Assembly (NCBI GenBank): GCA_026671195.1
Contig: JAPOHD010000064.1
Coordinates: forward strand, 62,001 to 126,000
Length of the DNA: 64,000 nt
Source of the DNA: Draconibacterium aestuarii
Lineage (GTDB): Bacteria; Bacteroidota; Bacteroidia; Bacteroidales; Prolixibacteraceae
Reading direction: 5' to 3'
Under the pieces are notes generated by a model that worked only from the letters and a program-made list of their open reading frames with translations, was not told the origin of the DNA and made no database searches. The translations under genes and the position numbers were made by a program. Positions 26,268 through 38,942 of the stretch are shown here, piece by piece; the stretch's first letter is position 1; each line of letters starts with the position of its first letter.

Positions 26268-27581
26268 CTAATTGTAAAATATATAATACAGATTTAGGTA
26301 AGGTCGGTAACTTGATCCGCTACGGGCATCGAAAACAACCCGGTTAACTGTTCCGTAGAATTCAGAACTTCCAAACATAACGAGCAAACCATTGTTTGGA
26401 TCAACATAATTACCACTTAACTCGCTGTATAAATAATTGGTAATATCAAAAACGTAATACGTGTCCTCATTAAAAAATTCGTCGTGGTAAAAAGTGGCAT
26501 AAACAGCATCACCATTAGTATCCGTAATTTGAGAAACAAAATTATTGTACTTATCTGTTGTATAAAGCGTTAGGCTTTCAGGTAAAGGAACGGGCCTTGG
26601 AATTTCGGTTATTGGCCGTAAAACCAGTTCCGCTTTGTACAGGTAATTTTTATTTTCTACCTCAAATATTCTCGACAATGATGGAAAATCCAACCGTGTT
26701 ACTATAGCTGTTCCCGCCTGCAAATAGGCCATATCAGCCATAGCTCCTGAACTTATATTCTCTCGCTGAGTGCTTAGTGCTTCAATGGAAAATCCCGAAA
26801 CATCGCTGGAAATGTTGTTAAATTGTTCAAGGCTCGAAGCGTATGGAAAAATATATGACTTTTCAATTTTTTCTTCTTCTATTAAATGTGTATACAATAC
26901 AATCTTTAAAGATGTATCGGCGACAAACGAAAGAAGTGCAGTGTTTTCGCTACCTGACACCACGGCCACTCCTTTAAAATAATCTACAAAATCACTGGTA
27001 ATATCAATCCCATCATTATTATCCTTTAACATGTTCATAAAATCCGCCCCAAGCTCATCCGACAACCTTACTTCCAACTTGTCGTTCTGATTAGGTCTAG
27101 GGTTCCAGCTTTTCTCTCCCAGGGCCTGAGTATCGTATTTAAACGATGATGTATTATATATATAAGAAGCATCGATGTCTGTAGCTTCAATATCTTCCAA
27201 CACCCGGTGAATTTTAATGGTTTGCAACGTTAAAGTATCGCCGTACGATGTCCCGGAATAGGGCAATTCAATACAAATTGAATCAAGTACTTCATCGTCA
27301 TCAATACTGGTATAGGAGGGCAAATCAAGTTGACAATAACCAGTGCACCTTACTTCACCAAAGAAAGGATCGCTGTACTTACCTGCTAATAAATAACCGC
27401 ACGATGAAGTTGCAATAGAATCAATTTTAAAGCTCGACATGTTAACTGTCATTGAATCAACCAACGCTACCGTAGTTTCCGATTTTATAAAATTATCGCC
27501 AACCGAAATGGTTAAGTGATCCTCTTCGCACGACATTAACATTAAAAGTCCTAACAAACCCAGGATTGTTTTACTATTCAT
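26268..27581 (-). CDS. DUF4270-family lipoprotein
   Basis: A 437-residue lipoprotein; the ATG at 27581 (MNSKTILGLLGLLMLMSC) places the lipid-modified cysteine at residue 18, so the longer in-frame extension upstream is rejected. The DUF4270 pattern is visible: SVGDNFIKSETTVALVDSM, LAGKYSDPFFGEVRCTGYCQL, DSICIELPYSG, VFDITNYLYSEL and a C-terminal NRVVFDARSG. Family function is not established. It is the first gene of a two-gene operon with the FadL-like barrel and is divergent from the kelch lipoprotein gene. Confidence 0.88.
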   Translation of the reverse strand: MNSKTILGLLGLLMLMSCEEDHLTISVGDNFIKSETTVALVDSMTVNMSSFKIDSIATSSCGYLLAGKYSDPFFGEVRCTGYCQLDLPSYTSIDDDEVLDSICIELPYSGTSYGDTLTLQTIKIHRVLEDIEATDIDASYIYNTSSFKYDTQALGEKSWNPRPNQNDKLEVRLSDELGADFMNMLKDNNDGIDITSDFVDYFKGVAVVSGSENTALLSFVADTSLKIVLYTHLIEEEKIEKSYIFPYASSLEQFNNISSDVSGFSIEALSTQRENISSGAMADMAYLQAGTAIVTRLDFPSLSRIFEVENKNYLYKAELVLRPITEIPRPVPLPESLTLYTTDKYNNFVSQITDTNGDAVYATFYHDEFFNEDTYYVFDITNYLYSELSGNYVDPNNGLLVMFGSSEFYGTVNRVVFDARSGSSYRPYLNLYYIFYN

Positions 27582-27816
27582 AACTAATTTCTGTTTTCTG
27601 CTCAAAAGAAGAAAAGAAAAAGCTGGTGAAAAAAGATTATATACCAATGGGATAACCTGACAGATCAATCGCACAAAAGTTGGGTTTTTAGTGCTTTTTA
27701 ACTTTAAAACAACAACAAAACCTGCATATTTCAGGATAAAAAGATAAAATTCGGGGATTCATCTATACATTTCACGACTTAGTCCAAATTCCTTTTATAT
27801 CAGTATTGCGTAGCTT

Positions 27817-27824
27817 ACGTTTGC
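27817..27824 (+). promoter_or_regulatory. Minus-7 element of the kelch lipoprotein gene
   Basis: TACGTTTG is an exact TAnnTTTG match 45 bp before the ATG at 27870, in the divergent gap with the DUF4270 gene. No clear minus-33 TTTG is seen at the usual distance. Confidence 0.5.
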
Positions 27825-27869
27825 GTGAGAATAGAAAGATTTCAAACAATATTTTTAAACTAATAAGTC

Positions 27870-28907
27870 ATGAAGATTACGAATTTTAAATTCCTTTTAT
27901 ACCTGTTACTAAGCACCTTTTTGCTGGTTTCGTGTAGCGACGATGATGATGATGAAATCACACACGGTGACTGGTGGAGAAAAGCATATACCGTGGTGGA
28001 TGGCCGTGGTGATGGTGTTTGTTTTGTTATTGATGATATCGCTTATGTTGGCACTGGTTACAATGGAGACGACCGTTTAGCCGACTTTTCGGCATATGAT
28101 GCAGAAACCGATAACTGGACTTCAATCGCTGATTTTCCGGGAACTGCACGAAATGGAGCCGTTGCATTTAGTGTTAACGGGAAAGGTTATGTGGGTACAG
28201 GTTATAGCGGGAGTGATCGACTAAATGACTTTTGGGAATACGATCCGGCTTCAAATACATGGAAGCAGGTGGCTGATTTTATTGGAAGTGCCCGCTATGG
28301 AGCCGTGAGTTTTGCTATTGACGGGAAAGGATATGTTGGATGCGGATACAACGGAAACCACCTGAAAGATTTTTATTCATATGATCCATCAACAGATACA
28401 TGGGAAGAGATTGTGACTTTCTCGGGGCCTAAACGCCGAGATGCGGCCTCGTTTGTTATCGATGGAAAAGCCTATGTGATTTCAGGTATCGATAACGGTA
28501 CTTATTTGGACGATATATTTGAATTTGATCCATCTTCAGGAAGATGGACTGAAATGCGCGAAATTTCAGATGCAAATTCAGATGAAAGTTTCGACGACGA
28601 TTATACAACGATTATTAGAATGGATGGTGTTGGATTTACAATTGACGGTATCGGCTACCTGACAACAGGAAGCGTAGGATCTCTATTAAACAACGTTTGG
28701 GCTTATGATCCTCAAGCCGATTTGTGGGAAGAAAGAACATCGTTTGAAGGATCGGCACGAACTACTTCAGTTGGTTTTGTAATTGGCTCGCGGGGTTATA
28801 TTGTTAACGGTAGAAGCTCAAGTCTTTATTTCGACGACCTTTGGTGCTTCGATCCAACACTTGAATATGATGAGAGTAAAAAAGAACCTTCAAGTGATAA
28901 ATATTAA
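27870..28907 (+). CDS. Kelch-repeat lipoprotein
   Basis: A 345-residue lipoprotein (FLLVSC, Cys22) followed by an acidic linker (SDDDDDE) and about six kelch blades. The repeat core is seen in KGYVGTGYSGSDRLNDFWEYDP, split by variable loops, with SNTWKQVADF, GKGYVGCGYNGN, GKAYVISGIDNG and RGYIVNGRSSS. Each blade ends in a W-containing strand. Such beta-propellers mediate binding to proteins or glycans at the cell surface. The gene is divergent from the DUF4270/barrel operon, and these three families commonly co-occur, suggesting one complex. A terminator follows at 28944-28984. Confidence 0.9.
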   Translation: MKITNFKFLLYLLLSTFLLVSCSDDDDDEITHGDWWRKAYTVVDGRGDGVCFVIDDIAYVGTGYNGDDRLADFSAYDAETDNWTSIADFPGTARNGAVAFSVNGKGYVGTGYSGSDRLNDFWEYDPASNTWKQVADFIGSARYGAVSFAIDGKGYVGCGYNGNHLKDFYSYDPSTDTWEEIVTFSGPKRRDAASFVIDGKAYVISGIDNGTYLDDIFEFDPSSGRWTEMREISDANSDESFDDDYTTIIRMDGVGFTIDGIGYLTTGSVGSLLNNVWAYDPQADLWEERTSFEGSARTTSVGFVIGSRGYIVNGRSSSLYFDDLWCFDPTLEYDESKKEPSSDKY

Positions 28908-28943
28908 ATAAATCCGGAATTCTATATTAGTAGATAATTTTCA

Positions 28944-28984
28944 AAAAAATAACCACTCTTGTTTACAGGAATGGTTATTTTTTT
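28944..28984 (+). terminator. Terminator of the kelch gene
   Basis: AAAAAATAACCA (28944-28955) pairs with TGGTTATTTTTT (28972-28983) over a 16-nt loop and ends in a T run. Confidence 0.82.
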
Positions 28985-29203
28985 GCCAATTAATTAAATC
29001 AGTAAACTGGTTTCACCTTCGAATATTGGAATCAAGGTAAAATTTCGCAGTTTGAGTCTGCTTCCATGCTTTCGTTCCAGCCAGGTTATAAATACCCTTA
29101 CGCATTCAGTAAGCAACACTCCATATAGTTTCTCAAATTTTACCTGTTAATTTTATAGGTATATCTATATATTTACTCGTCAGTTTAGTATAACAATTAA
29201 TTA

Positions 29204-29246
29204 AACCCGGATTATACAACATAAAACCTGTTGTATAATCCGGGTT
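29204..29246. promoter_or_regulatory. Perfect 17-bp inverted repeat just upstream of the beta-galactosidase start
   Basis: AACCCGGATTATACAAC (29204-29220) and its exact complement (29230-29246) flank a 9-nt loop; the right arm ends 14 bp before the ATG at 29261. No T run follows, so it is not a standard terminator. It is either a repressor operator or a hairpin in the leader that could block ribosome access. The rest of the gap (28985-29203) shows no gene. Confidence 0.75.
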
Positions 29247-29248
29247 AA

Positions 29249-32584
<3,336 letters not shown>

Positions 32585-32601
32585 TAATTGGAAAAATGAA
32601 A

Positions 32602-32623
32602 AGGGCTTGCATTCGCAAGCCCT
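32602..32623. terminator. Bidirectional terminator between the beta-galactosidase gene and purT
   Basis: AGGGCTTGC (32602-32610), loop ATTC, GCAAGCCCT (32615-32623). The T-rich flank is better on the minus strand (CCCTTTTC) than on the plus strand (CTTTATATC). Confidence 0.78.
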
Positions 32624-32656
32624 CTTTATATCACTTTTATTTTCCAGGTCAAACAA

Positions 32657-33853
32657 CTATAACTCGGCAACAATTACCGCACTGGAGTTATTGGCTTTTT
32701 CCCGTGCTTCCTCAACTGTATTTGCACGTGCCAGACAAACCCCCATCCGGCGCTCACCTTTTACTTCAGGTTTTCCGAATAAACGTATCTGCGTATCGGG
32801 TTCCTTTAATGCTTCTTCCAAATTACAGAATTGTACTTTTGCAGAATTTCCTTTCACCATTATTACACTGCTGGCAGCCGGCCCGTGAAATTTTATATTT
32901 GGAATAGGTAATCCAAGAATTGCCCGAACATGCAATGCAAACTCGCTTAAATCCTGCGATATCATAGTTACCATTCCTGTATCGTGTGGACGTGGCGAAA
33001 GTTCGCTAAAATATACCATGTCATTTTTTACAAAAAACTCCACACCAAACAATCCGCGACCTCCTAAAGCTTCAACAACGCTTTTTGCAATCTGTTGAGC
33101 TTTTTCCAAAGCCGCCGAGCTCATGGTCTGCGGTTGCCACGATTCCTGGTAGTCGCCACCTTCCTGACGATGCCCGATGGGTTCGCAAAACGAAACTCCG
33201 CCAGCATGATTAATTGTTAGCAAAGTAATTTCATAGTCAAAATCAATAAAACCTTCCACAATCACACGGTCACTGTTTCCACGTGCCCCATTAATTGCAT
33301 AAATCCATGCTTTATCAATATCGTTTTTACTTTTTACCACACTCTGCCCTTTCCCCGACGAACTCATAATCGGTTTCACTACGCAGGGAAATCCAATTTC
33401 ATTAATGGCTGCGACAAACTCTTCTTTCGAACCTGCAAATTTGTATGGAGATGTGGAAAGCCCCAGATCTTCGGCTGCCAGAGTTCTTATCCCCTCACGA
33501 TTCATGGTAAGTTTAGTGGCATTTGCCGTTGGAATAATAGTAAAACCTTCCTTTTCCAACTCCATCAAAGTATCAGTATCAATGGCTTCAACCTCCGGAA
33601 TAATATAGTCAGGCTTTTCTGCTCTGATGATATTTGCCAGGCGTTCACCATCCAACATCGATGCAACATAATTACGATCGGCAACCTGCATAGCCGGTGC
33701 ATTCTCGTAACTATCAACTGCAATTACTTCCGCACCGTATCGTTGAAATTCAATAACCACTTCTTTTCCCAGTTCGCCTGCGCCCAACAGAATTATCTTT
33801 GTTGCCGACGACGAAAACGGGGTTCCTAAAACTATCTTACTTTCACTCTTCAT
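32657..33853 (-). CDS. purT: Formate-dependent phosphoribosylglycinamide formyltransferase
   Basis: PurT converts GAR to FGAR with formate and ATP, the third step of purine synthesis, without folate. The 398-residue protein begins [26 protein letters not shown], an N-terminal nucleotide-fold signature of PurT/PurK. ATP-grasp elements follow: [18 protein letters not shown] (near residue 155), [44 protein letters not shown] (metal-binding Glu/Asn-type loop near 265-290), and the C-terminal [14 protein letters not shown]. Length is normal. It is monocistronic with a promoter at 33875-33901. Confidence 0.97.
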   Translation of the reverse strand: MKSESKIVLGTPFSSSATKIILLGAGELGKEVVIEFQRYGAEVIAVDSYENAPAMQVADRNYVASMLDGERLANIIRAEKPDYIIPEVEAIDTDTLMELEKEGFTIIPTANATKLTMNREGIRTLAAEDLGLSTSPYKFAGSKEEFVAAINEIGFPCVVKPIMSSSGKGQSVVKSKNDIDKAWIYAINGARGNSDRVIVEGFIDFDYEITLLTINHAGGVSFCEPIGHRQEGGDYQESWQPQTMSSAALEKAQQIAKSVVEALGGRGLFGVEFFVKNDMVYFSELSPRPHDTGMVTMISQDLSEFALHVRAILGLPIPNIKFHGPAASSVIMVKGNSAKVQFCNLEEALKEPDTQIRLFGKPEVKGERRMGVCLARANTVEEAREKANNSSAVIVAEL

Positions 33854-33874
33854 ACTTCTCTATTTCTGAGGCGG

Positions 33875-33901
33875 CAAAATTATATAATTATTTATTCCAA
33901 A
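33875..33901 (-). promoter_or_regulatory. Promoter of purT
   Basis: On the minus strand a TTTG (33901-33898) precedes TAATTTTG (33882-33875), an exact TAnnTTTG, by 15 bp. The purT ATG lies about 22 bp further. The spacing resembles the element pair at 8349-8376. Confidence 0.6.
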
Positions 33902-34119
33902 ACTTATTCACCCATTGATTCAAACACGACTTAACTTACCCTTTAAACCGAGCATCAGATACTACTTATTATACGCTTCTAAATGATTAATAACTTAAAA
34001 AAACAATCGCTGTTCATTAAAAATACTTTTTTGTATAATTTTAAAAATTGATTAAAATCTAGATTCAACTACTTTTTTTCATCTCTCTGAATTTTGTTTC
34101 TTTACATAAAAAACAAATC

Positions 34120-34662
34120 ATGATTGTTGACGGTGTCCGTTATCATACGTTTGAAACCGAACGTTTATTTATTCGCCCCTGCGTGTTGGACGATGCTGAA
34201 TTTATTTTTAAGCTGCTGAATTGCGAATCGTGGCTCAAATACATTGGCAACCGAAATGTAAAATCGGTTGAGGAGGCTTGCAATTATATTAAAACTAAAA
34301 TGTACCCTCAACTGAAACGTCTCGGCTTCGGCAATTACACCGTTATCCGAAAATCGGACAACACAAAATTGGGAACTTGTGGATTAAACGATCGCGAAGG
34401 ATTGGAAGGAATTGACATTGGTTTTGCCTTTTTGCCCCAATACGAAGGGCAAGGTTATGCCTTTGAATCGGCGCAAAAACTAAAAACTGCCGGATTCGAC
34501 CTTTTTTTACTTACTGAAATTACAGGCATTACCCGCCCCGACAACCTCCCATCCAGAAAACTGTTGGAAAAAATAGGATTGCATTTTGACAAATGTATTC
34601 TTCTACCCAATGATCAGGAGAAACTAATGTTTTACAGACTTGAAAACAATAAAAAGAATTAG
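34120..34662 (+). CDS. GNAT-family N-acetyltransferase (RimJ/RimL-like)
   Basis: A 180-residue cytoplasmic acetyltransferase. It starts with the RimJ/RimL pattern YHTFETERLFIRPCVLDDAEFIF, has the acetyl-CoA-binding motif A region in DIGFAFLPQYEGQGYAFESAQ (near residue 107-127, pieces around the Q/RxxGxG/A turn), and ends with the usual ITRPDNLPSRKLLEKIGL. The substrate amine (protein N-terminus, antibiotic or metabolite) is unknown. It is 88 bp upstream of the GyrI-like gene and may be cotranscribed with it. Confidence 0.9.
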   Translation: MIVDGVRYHTFETERLFIRPCVLDDAEFIFKLLNCESWLKYIGNRNVKSVEEACNYIKTKMYPQLKRLGFGNYTVIRKSDNTKLGTCGLNDREGLEGIDIGFAFLPQYEGQGYAFESAQKLKTAGFDLFLLTEITGITRPDNLPSRKLLEKIGLHFDKCILLPNDQEKLMFYRLENNKKN

Positions 34663-34750
34663 CTACCAGAACTAAATGTAATTGGGTGAACGAGTGATGG
34701 GTTACTTGAAAAACATGAATATTTACAATACAAACTCGAAATAAAAACGG

Positions 34751-35233
34751 ATGCAAATACAGGCAAAAATTGCAGAGATACAAGAAAAGAAACTGGTTGG
34801 AAAACGCTTAATGATGAGTTTTTCCAATAATCGTACAGTTGAACTTTGGAAAAGTTTTATGCCCCTGCTAAAAGAAATAGCAAACAATATTTCAACAGAT
34901 CTTATTTCTTTACAAATTTATCCTACGGATTATTTTTCTGACCTGAATCCCAACCTTGAATTTGAGAAATGGGCATTAACAGAGGTTTCTAATTTTGATC
35001 AGATTCCTGAAAATATGGAGTCCTTTGTTTTGCAGGGTGGACTTTATGCCGTTTTCGGGTACAAAGGATCAAGCGCCGACAAGCGAATTTTTCAAACCAT
35101 TTTTACAAGCTGGCTTCCTAACTCCGAATATAAGCTTGACACACGGCCTCATTTTGAAGTACTGGGTGAAAAATATAAAAACAACGATCCTGAATCGGAA
35201 GAAGAAATTTGGATTCCGGTGAAGAAAAAGTGA
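34751..35233 (+). CDS. GyrI-like / effector-binding-domain protein
   Basis: A 160-residue protein with the fold of the AraC-effector-binding/GyrI family. Evidence: the start AKIAEIQEKKLVGKRLMMSF, the tryptophan-containing helix RTVELWKSFMPLLKEI, YAVFGYKGSSADKRIFQTIFTSWLPNSEY and the end ARPHFEVLG-type segment (TRPHFEVLGEKYKNN, EIWIPV). Such stand-alone domains bind hydrophobic small molecules or inhibit gyrase. No DNA-binding domain is present. Function is uncertain. Confidence 0.88.
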   Translation: MQIQAKIAEIQEKKLVGKRLMMSFSNNRTVELWKSFMPLLKEIANNISTDLISLQIYPTDYFSDLNPNLEFEKWALTEVSNFDQIPENMESFVLQGGLYAVFGYKGSSADKRIFQTIFTSWLPNSEYKLDTRPHFEVLGEKYKNNDPESEEEIWIPVKKK

Positions 35234-35410
35234 AGCGGGAAGTGAATATTGCCAATATTGTCATCATATTCTACAATTTTAGCACGCTCAATACAAACAA
35301 ATTGTAAAAAAAACTTCTTTATCTTACCAAAATTGGTGATAAGTTCAGAATCTTAACTGATTATTCAATAATAAGTTGTACTTTGCGCTCATTAATTTTT
35401 TAAAAATATC

Positions 35411-35602
35411 ATGAATAAAGGAACAGTAAAGTTCTTCAATGATTCCAAAGGATTTGGATTCATTAAAGACGCAGAATCAACCAAAGAGTATTTCGTGCAC
35501 GTAAGTGGATGTAAAGATGAAATTCAGGAAAACGACGAAGTAGTTTTTGAATTAGAAGAAGGCCGTAAAGGTCTGAATGCCGTGAATGTAAAACTAGCAT
35601 AG
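35411..35602 (+). CDS. Cold-shock domain protein
   Basis: A 63-residue single-domain CspA-type RNA chaperone. RNP1 is read as SKGFGFIKD (residues 12-20) and RNP2 as YFVHVSG (27-33). The start NKGTVKFFND and end GRKGLNAVNVKLA are typical, although the spacing is slightly shorter than in E. coli CspA (70 residues). The AT-rich leader contains the promoter-like TACTTTGC at 35379-35386. A terminator follows directly at 35623-35651, so the gene is monocistronic. Confidence 0.95.
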   Translation: MNKGTVKFFNDSKGFGFIKDAESTKEYFVHVSGCKDEIQENDEVVFELEEGRKGLNAVNVKLA

Positions 35603-35622
35603 TTATATATTACATGTTGAAG

Positions 35623-35651
35623 AAAATCCTGTCAGTGGCAGGATTTTTTTT
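35623..35651 (+). terminator. Terminator of the cold-shock gene
   Basis: AAAATCCTG (35623-35631) pairs with CAGGATTTT (35639-35647), loop of 7 nt, and is continued by further T residues to 35651. Confidence 0.88.
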
Positions 35652-35781
35652 GCCTCGACTTTTCTTATACCCGGATGGAATTAATCTGTTCCAGAAAGAA
35701 ATGCATTTGTACCATCAGGAAATATTCGTACCAGATTGCAATGCAATTGTATCTTCATAAAATAGCATTGCACCGGGCAGA

Positions 35782-37197
35782 TTAGAAACTTTGAGCTCCT
35801 TCCTCAACCAATTCCACAAACAATTGCACCGATTCCATCCGTGTAACTACCACCGTCTCACCTTTCTCAATAAAACCGGTTTCGGAAACCGCATCATAAA
35901 CATCACCATCAATTATTATTTTTCCCCCGGGCCGAAGAACGGTTTGCGTAACTCCCGTTTTACCAATTAACCGAAACAAAGAAGTATCCACACTTACATA
36001 CCCCTCATCCACTTGCTGAACGGTATGCAAAGCCATATTTTTAAACGGGCCGGAACTGGCAGTAAACAAGCGTTTCCCGAGATATAGTGAAAGAATAAAA
36101 CCACCGAATATACCAAAAACAACGGTAGTAACTGCTACTCCAACTCCCCTCATTTGAACACCCTCAAAATCGAAATGTACATTATCAATAAGACTCAAAA
36201 CCAAGCCGATGAACATAAACGATACGCCTAAAATTCCGGCTATTCCAAAGCCGGGTATTACAAAAATCTCGACTGCGACTAAAATAACTCCGACAATAAA
36301 AAGTGCAATTTCCCAGTGTGCAGCCAAACCTTCGAGATAAAGCGGAGCAAAATAGAGCACTGCAGCCAAAATTGCAATACCAAGCGGGAAACCAATGCCT
36401 GGCGTTTGCATTTCGAAATAAATACCACCTACAATTGCCATTATCAGCAGTCCCGAAATCATTGGATGTACCAAAAACCCAATGATTTTCTCGATAAAAC
36501 TAGGCGTATATTCAATCAGTTCATAATCAACTATACCCACCTGAGCCAGAACTTCATCGATGTTTTCAGCCGTTCCTTCGCAAAAACCGTTTTGCATGGC
36601 TTCCATTGGAGTAAAGGTTAGTACTTTTCCAGTATCAGAAATACCCTCAACAAAAATACGCTGATCGACCATTGCCTCTGCAATTTGAGGGTCGCGGAAC
36701 CATTTATAAATCGTATCGTTATCTGCCGTTACAATTGTATCTTTCCCGTGTGCTTCGGCAGTTGCACGCATGGTAGATCGCATATAACTCTGGTATTTAT
36801 CGGGCATGGCCTGCCCGGTTTGGTTAACCACAGTTGCGGCTCCAATACTTCCCCCCGGGCGCATATAAATGCCATCGCAGGCAATAGAAATCAATGCGCC
36901 GGCCGAAGCTGCATTGTTATCGATAAATACATAAACAGGTATTTTACTTTGCAAAATGCGCGTACGAATGGAATCGGCATCAACCACAGTTCCTCCGTAA
37001 GTATTCATGTGAATCAGAAATACATCGGCTTTTAGCGAGTCGGCAGCAGCAAAAGCCTGACTTACCTGCCTGCGGGTTGCAGGTGTAATTTCCTTTTTGA
37101 TATCAAGTTTATATACCAGTTTTTTATTTGCCTCCTGGGCAAAAGCAGCAAAGGTGGCGACGACTAGCAATAGAATCCAGAATCTTTTTAGCTTCAT
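35782..37197 (-). CDS. NfeD-family membrane protein with ClpP-like serine protease domain
   Basis: A 471-residue long-form NfeD protein. The signal peptide (ILLLVVATFAAFA) is followed by a ClpP/SppA-like domain (about 27-215): LIHMNTYGGTVVDADSIRTRI and the nucleophile region IDNNAASAGALISIACD with Ser98. A membrane region of about five helices (about 240-380; ISGLLIMAIVGGIYFEM, GIAILAAVLYFAPLYLEGL, ILVAVEIFVIPGFGIAGILGV) precedes the C-terminal NfeD OB-fold (about 405-465; LIGKTGVTQTVLRPGGKIIIDGD). Such proteins work with stomatin-like (prohibitin) proteins in membrane quality control; no such partner gene is adjacent here. Confidence 0.93.
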   Translation of the reverse strand: MKLKRFWILLLVVATFAAFAQEANKKLVYKLDIKKEITPATRRQVSQAFAAADSLKADVFLIHMNTYGGTVVDADSIRTRILQSKIPVYVFIDNNAASAGALISIACDGIYMRPGGSIGAATVVNQTGQAMPDKYQSYMRSTMRATAEAHGKDTIVTADNDTIYKWFRDPQIAEAMVDQRIFVEGISDTGKVLTFTPMEAMQNGFCEGTAENIDEVLAQVGIVDYELIEYTPSFIEKIIGFLVHPMISGLLIMAIVGGIYFEMQTPGIGFPLGIAILAAVLYFAPLYLEGLAAHWEIALFIVGVILVAVEIFVIPGFGIAGILGVSFMFIGLVLSLIDNVHFDFEGVQMRGVGVAVTTVVFGIFGGFILSLYLGKRLFTASSGPFKNMALHTVQQVDEGYVSVDTSLFRLIGKTGVTQTVLRPGGKIIIDGDVYDAVSETGFIEKGETVVVTRMESVQLFVELVEEGAQSF

Positions 37198-37365
37198 AGG
37201 TTGGTAGTAATTTTATAAAATCCAAATTACAAAATCCAAATTACAAATGATATGTAAAACTCAAAAAAAACAAAGTTATGCATCTATTCTTGTTACACTC
37301 GAAAAAGCAGGGTTAATGAATCTTAAAATCGTTGGCTGACATTTATCGTACTTGAGTTAATTTGT

Positions 37366-37373
37366 TAAATTTG
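37366..37373 (+). promoter_or_regulatory. Minus-7 element of purB
   Basis: TAAATTTG, an exact TAnnTTTG, lies 92 bp before the purB start codon (37465). This gives a leader of about 80 nt, long enough for regulation, but I see no known purine riboswitch in it. Confidence 0.5.
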
Positions 37374-37464
37374 CGATTTATTAATTTATCGAACAGATTA
37401 TCAGACTTGAATAGTGAGGATTAAACAGAAAAAATCTCACTTTCTAACAAATCAAAAAAATAAA

Positions 37465-38811
37465 ATGGAGTTAAATACATTAACAGCAATTTCTCCGGTT
37501 GACGGAAGATACAGTGACAAAGTGGAAGGTCTTGGAAAATATTTCAGTGAATTTGCCCTTATAAGATACAGGGTATTTACCGAAATTGAATACTTTATCG
37601 CGCTTTGCGAAATTCCCCTGCCACAACTTGCCGATATTTCGAGAGACAAACTGGATAAACTTCGTACCATCCACAAAGATTTTTCGCTGGAAGATGCGAC
37701 ACGTATTAAAGAAATCGAAAGTGTAACCAACCACGATGTAAAAGCTGTTGAATATTTTATTAAAGAGGCGTTTGACAAACTTGATCTGAGCAAATACAAA
37801 GAGTTTATTCATTTTGCGCTTACTTCGCAGGATGCCAATAATACCGCAATCCCAAAATCTATTCAGGAAGCTTTGGAGTTTGAATACCATCCGCTTTTAC
37901 AACAATTAATTGAAAAATTGCTGATCCTGGCAAACGAGTGGAAAGATATTCCGATGCTGGCAAAAACGCACGGACAACCTGCATCGCCAACAAAACTGGG
38001 CAAAGAGTTTAAAGTATTCATTGAACGAATAATGATACAGTTGGTGCAATTAAAATCGATTGCCATTGATGCCAAATTTGGTGGTGCCACCGGTAATTTT
38101 AATGCCCACTACGTAGCTTATCCTGATATTAACTGGGAAGATTTTGCCAATAAATTCTGCAAAGAAAACCTGGGATTGAACCGTTCGCAGTTTACAACAC
38201 AAATTTCGCATTACGACAATCACAGTGCTATTTTCGATGCTCTAAAACGGATCAACAATATTATTCTTGATTTAGACCGCGACATTTGGACATATATTTC
38301 GATGGGGTATTTCAAGCAAAAAATTAAAAAAGGCGAAGTGGGTTCGTCAACCATGCCACACAAAGTAAATCCTATCGATTTTGAAAACTCGGAAGGAAAT
38401 ATCAGCATTGCCAATGCAGGATTCGAGCAGTTATCGTCGAAATTACCGGTTTCGCGTTTGCAGCGCGACTTAACCGATTCAACCGTAACCCGTTTTATTG
38501 GCGTACCGTTTGGACATACTATTATTGCAATAAAATCAACTTTAAAAGGATTGAACAAAATTCTGATAAACGAAGCAGCAATAGCAAAGGATTTGGAAGA
38601 CAATTGGGCAGTTGTTGCCGAAGCAATTCAAACTATTTTACGTCGCGAATTTTTCCCAAATCCTTACGAAGCGTTAAAAGATCTGACACGTAAAAATGAA
38701 GTAATTAACAAAGAGGCCATTCACAGTTTTGTGGATACTCTTGACGTTAGTGATGCTGTGAAAGAGGAGTTAAAACAAATTACGCCTCAGAATTACACAG
38801 GAATATTTTAA
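37465..38811 (+). CDS. purB: Adenylosuccinate lyase
   Basis: PurB cleaves SAICAR and adenylosuccinate in purine synthesis. The 448-residue form starts at ATG 37465 (MELNTLTAISPVDGRYSDKV), the exact usual start of the long PurB type; an upstream in-frame GTG start is rejected. The superfamily signature GSSTMPHKVNPIDFE (near residue 293-307), the HFALTSQDANNTA motif (near 114) and the AKTHGQPASPTKLGKE motif (near 170) are all present. The ABC exporter gene lies 131 bp downstream. Together with purT this makes two purine genes in the window, not adjacent. Confidence 0.97.
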   Translation: MELNTLTAISPVDGRYSDKVEGLGKYFSEFALIRYRVFTEIEYFIALCEIPLPQLADISRDKLDKLRTIHKDFSLEDATRIKEIESVTNHDVKAVEYFIKEAFDKLDLSKYKEFIHFALTSQDANNTAIPKSIQEALEFEYHPLLQQLIEKLLILANEWKDIPMLAKTHGQPASPTKLGKEFKVFIERIMIQLVQLKSIAIDAKFGGATGNFNAHYVAYPDINWEDFANKFCKENLGLNRSQFTTQISHYDNHSAIFDALKRINNIILDLDRDIWTYISMGYFKQKIKKGEVGSSTMPHKVNPIDFENSEGNISIANAGFEQLSSKLPVSRLQRDLTDSTVTRFIGVPFGHTIIAIKSTLKGLNKILINEAAIAKDLEDNWAVVAEAIQTILRREFFPNPYEALKDLTRKNEVINKEAIHSFVDTLDVSDAVKEELKQITPQNYTGIF

Positions 38812-38942
38812 CATAAAACGAATCGATTTAAGAGTGAGTAAGAGCTAAAAGCTTCTTATCGCTTTTCAATTCATAAATTAAAAAAGAAGACTTTTTACTT
38901 GCGACTTCGGTCTTAGGTGGTCAGTCTTCGGTCTTCTTCAAT

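Noticed and set aside
37374-37464. Purine riboswitch in the purB leader
   Set aside because: The leader is AT-rich and shows no conserved three-way-junction elements.
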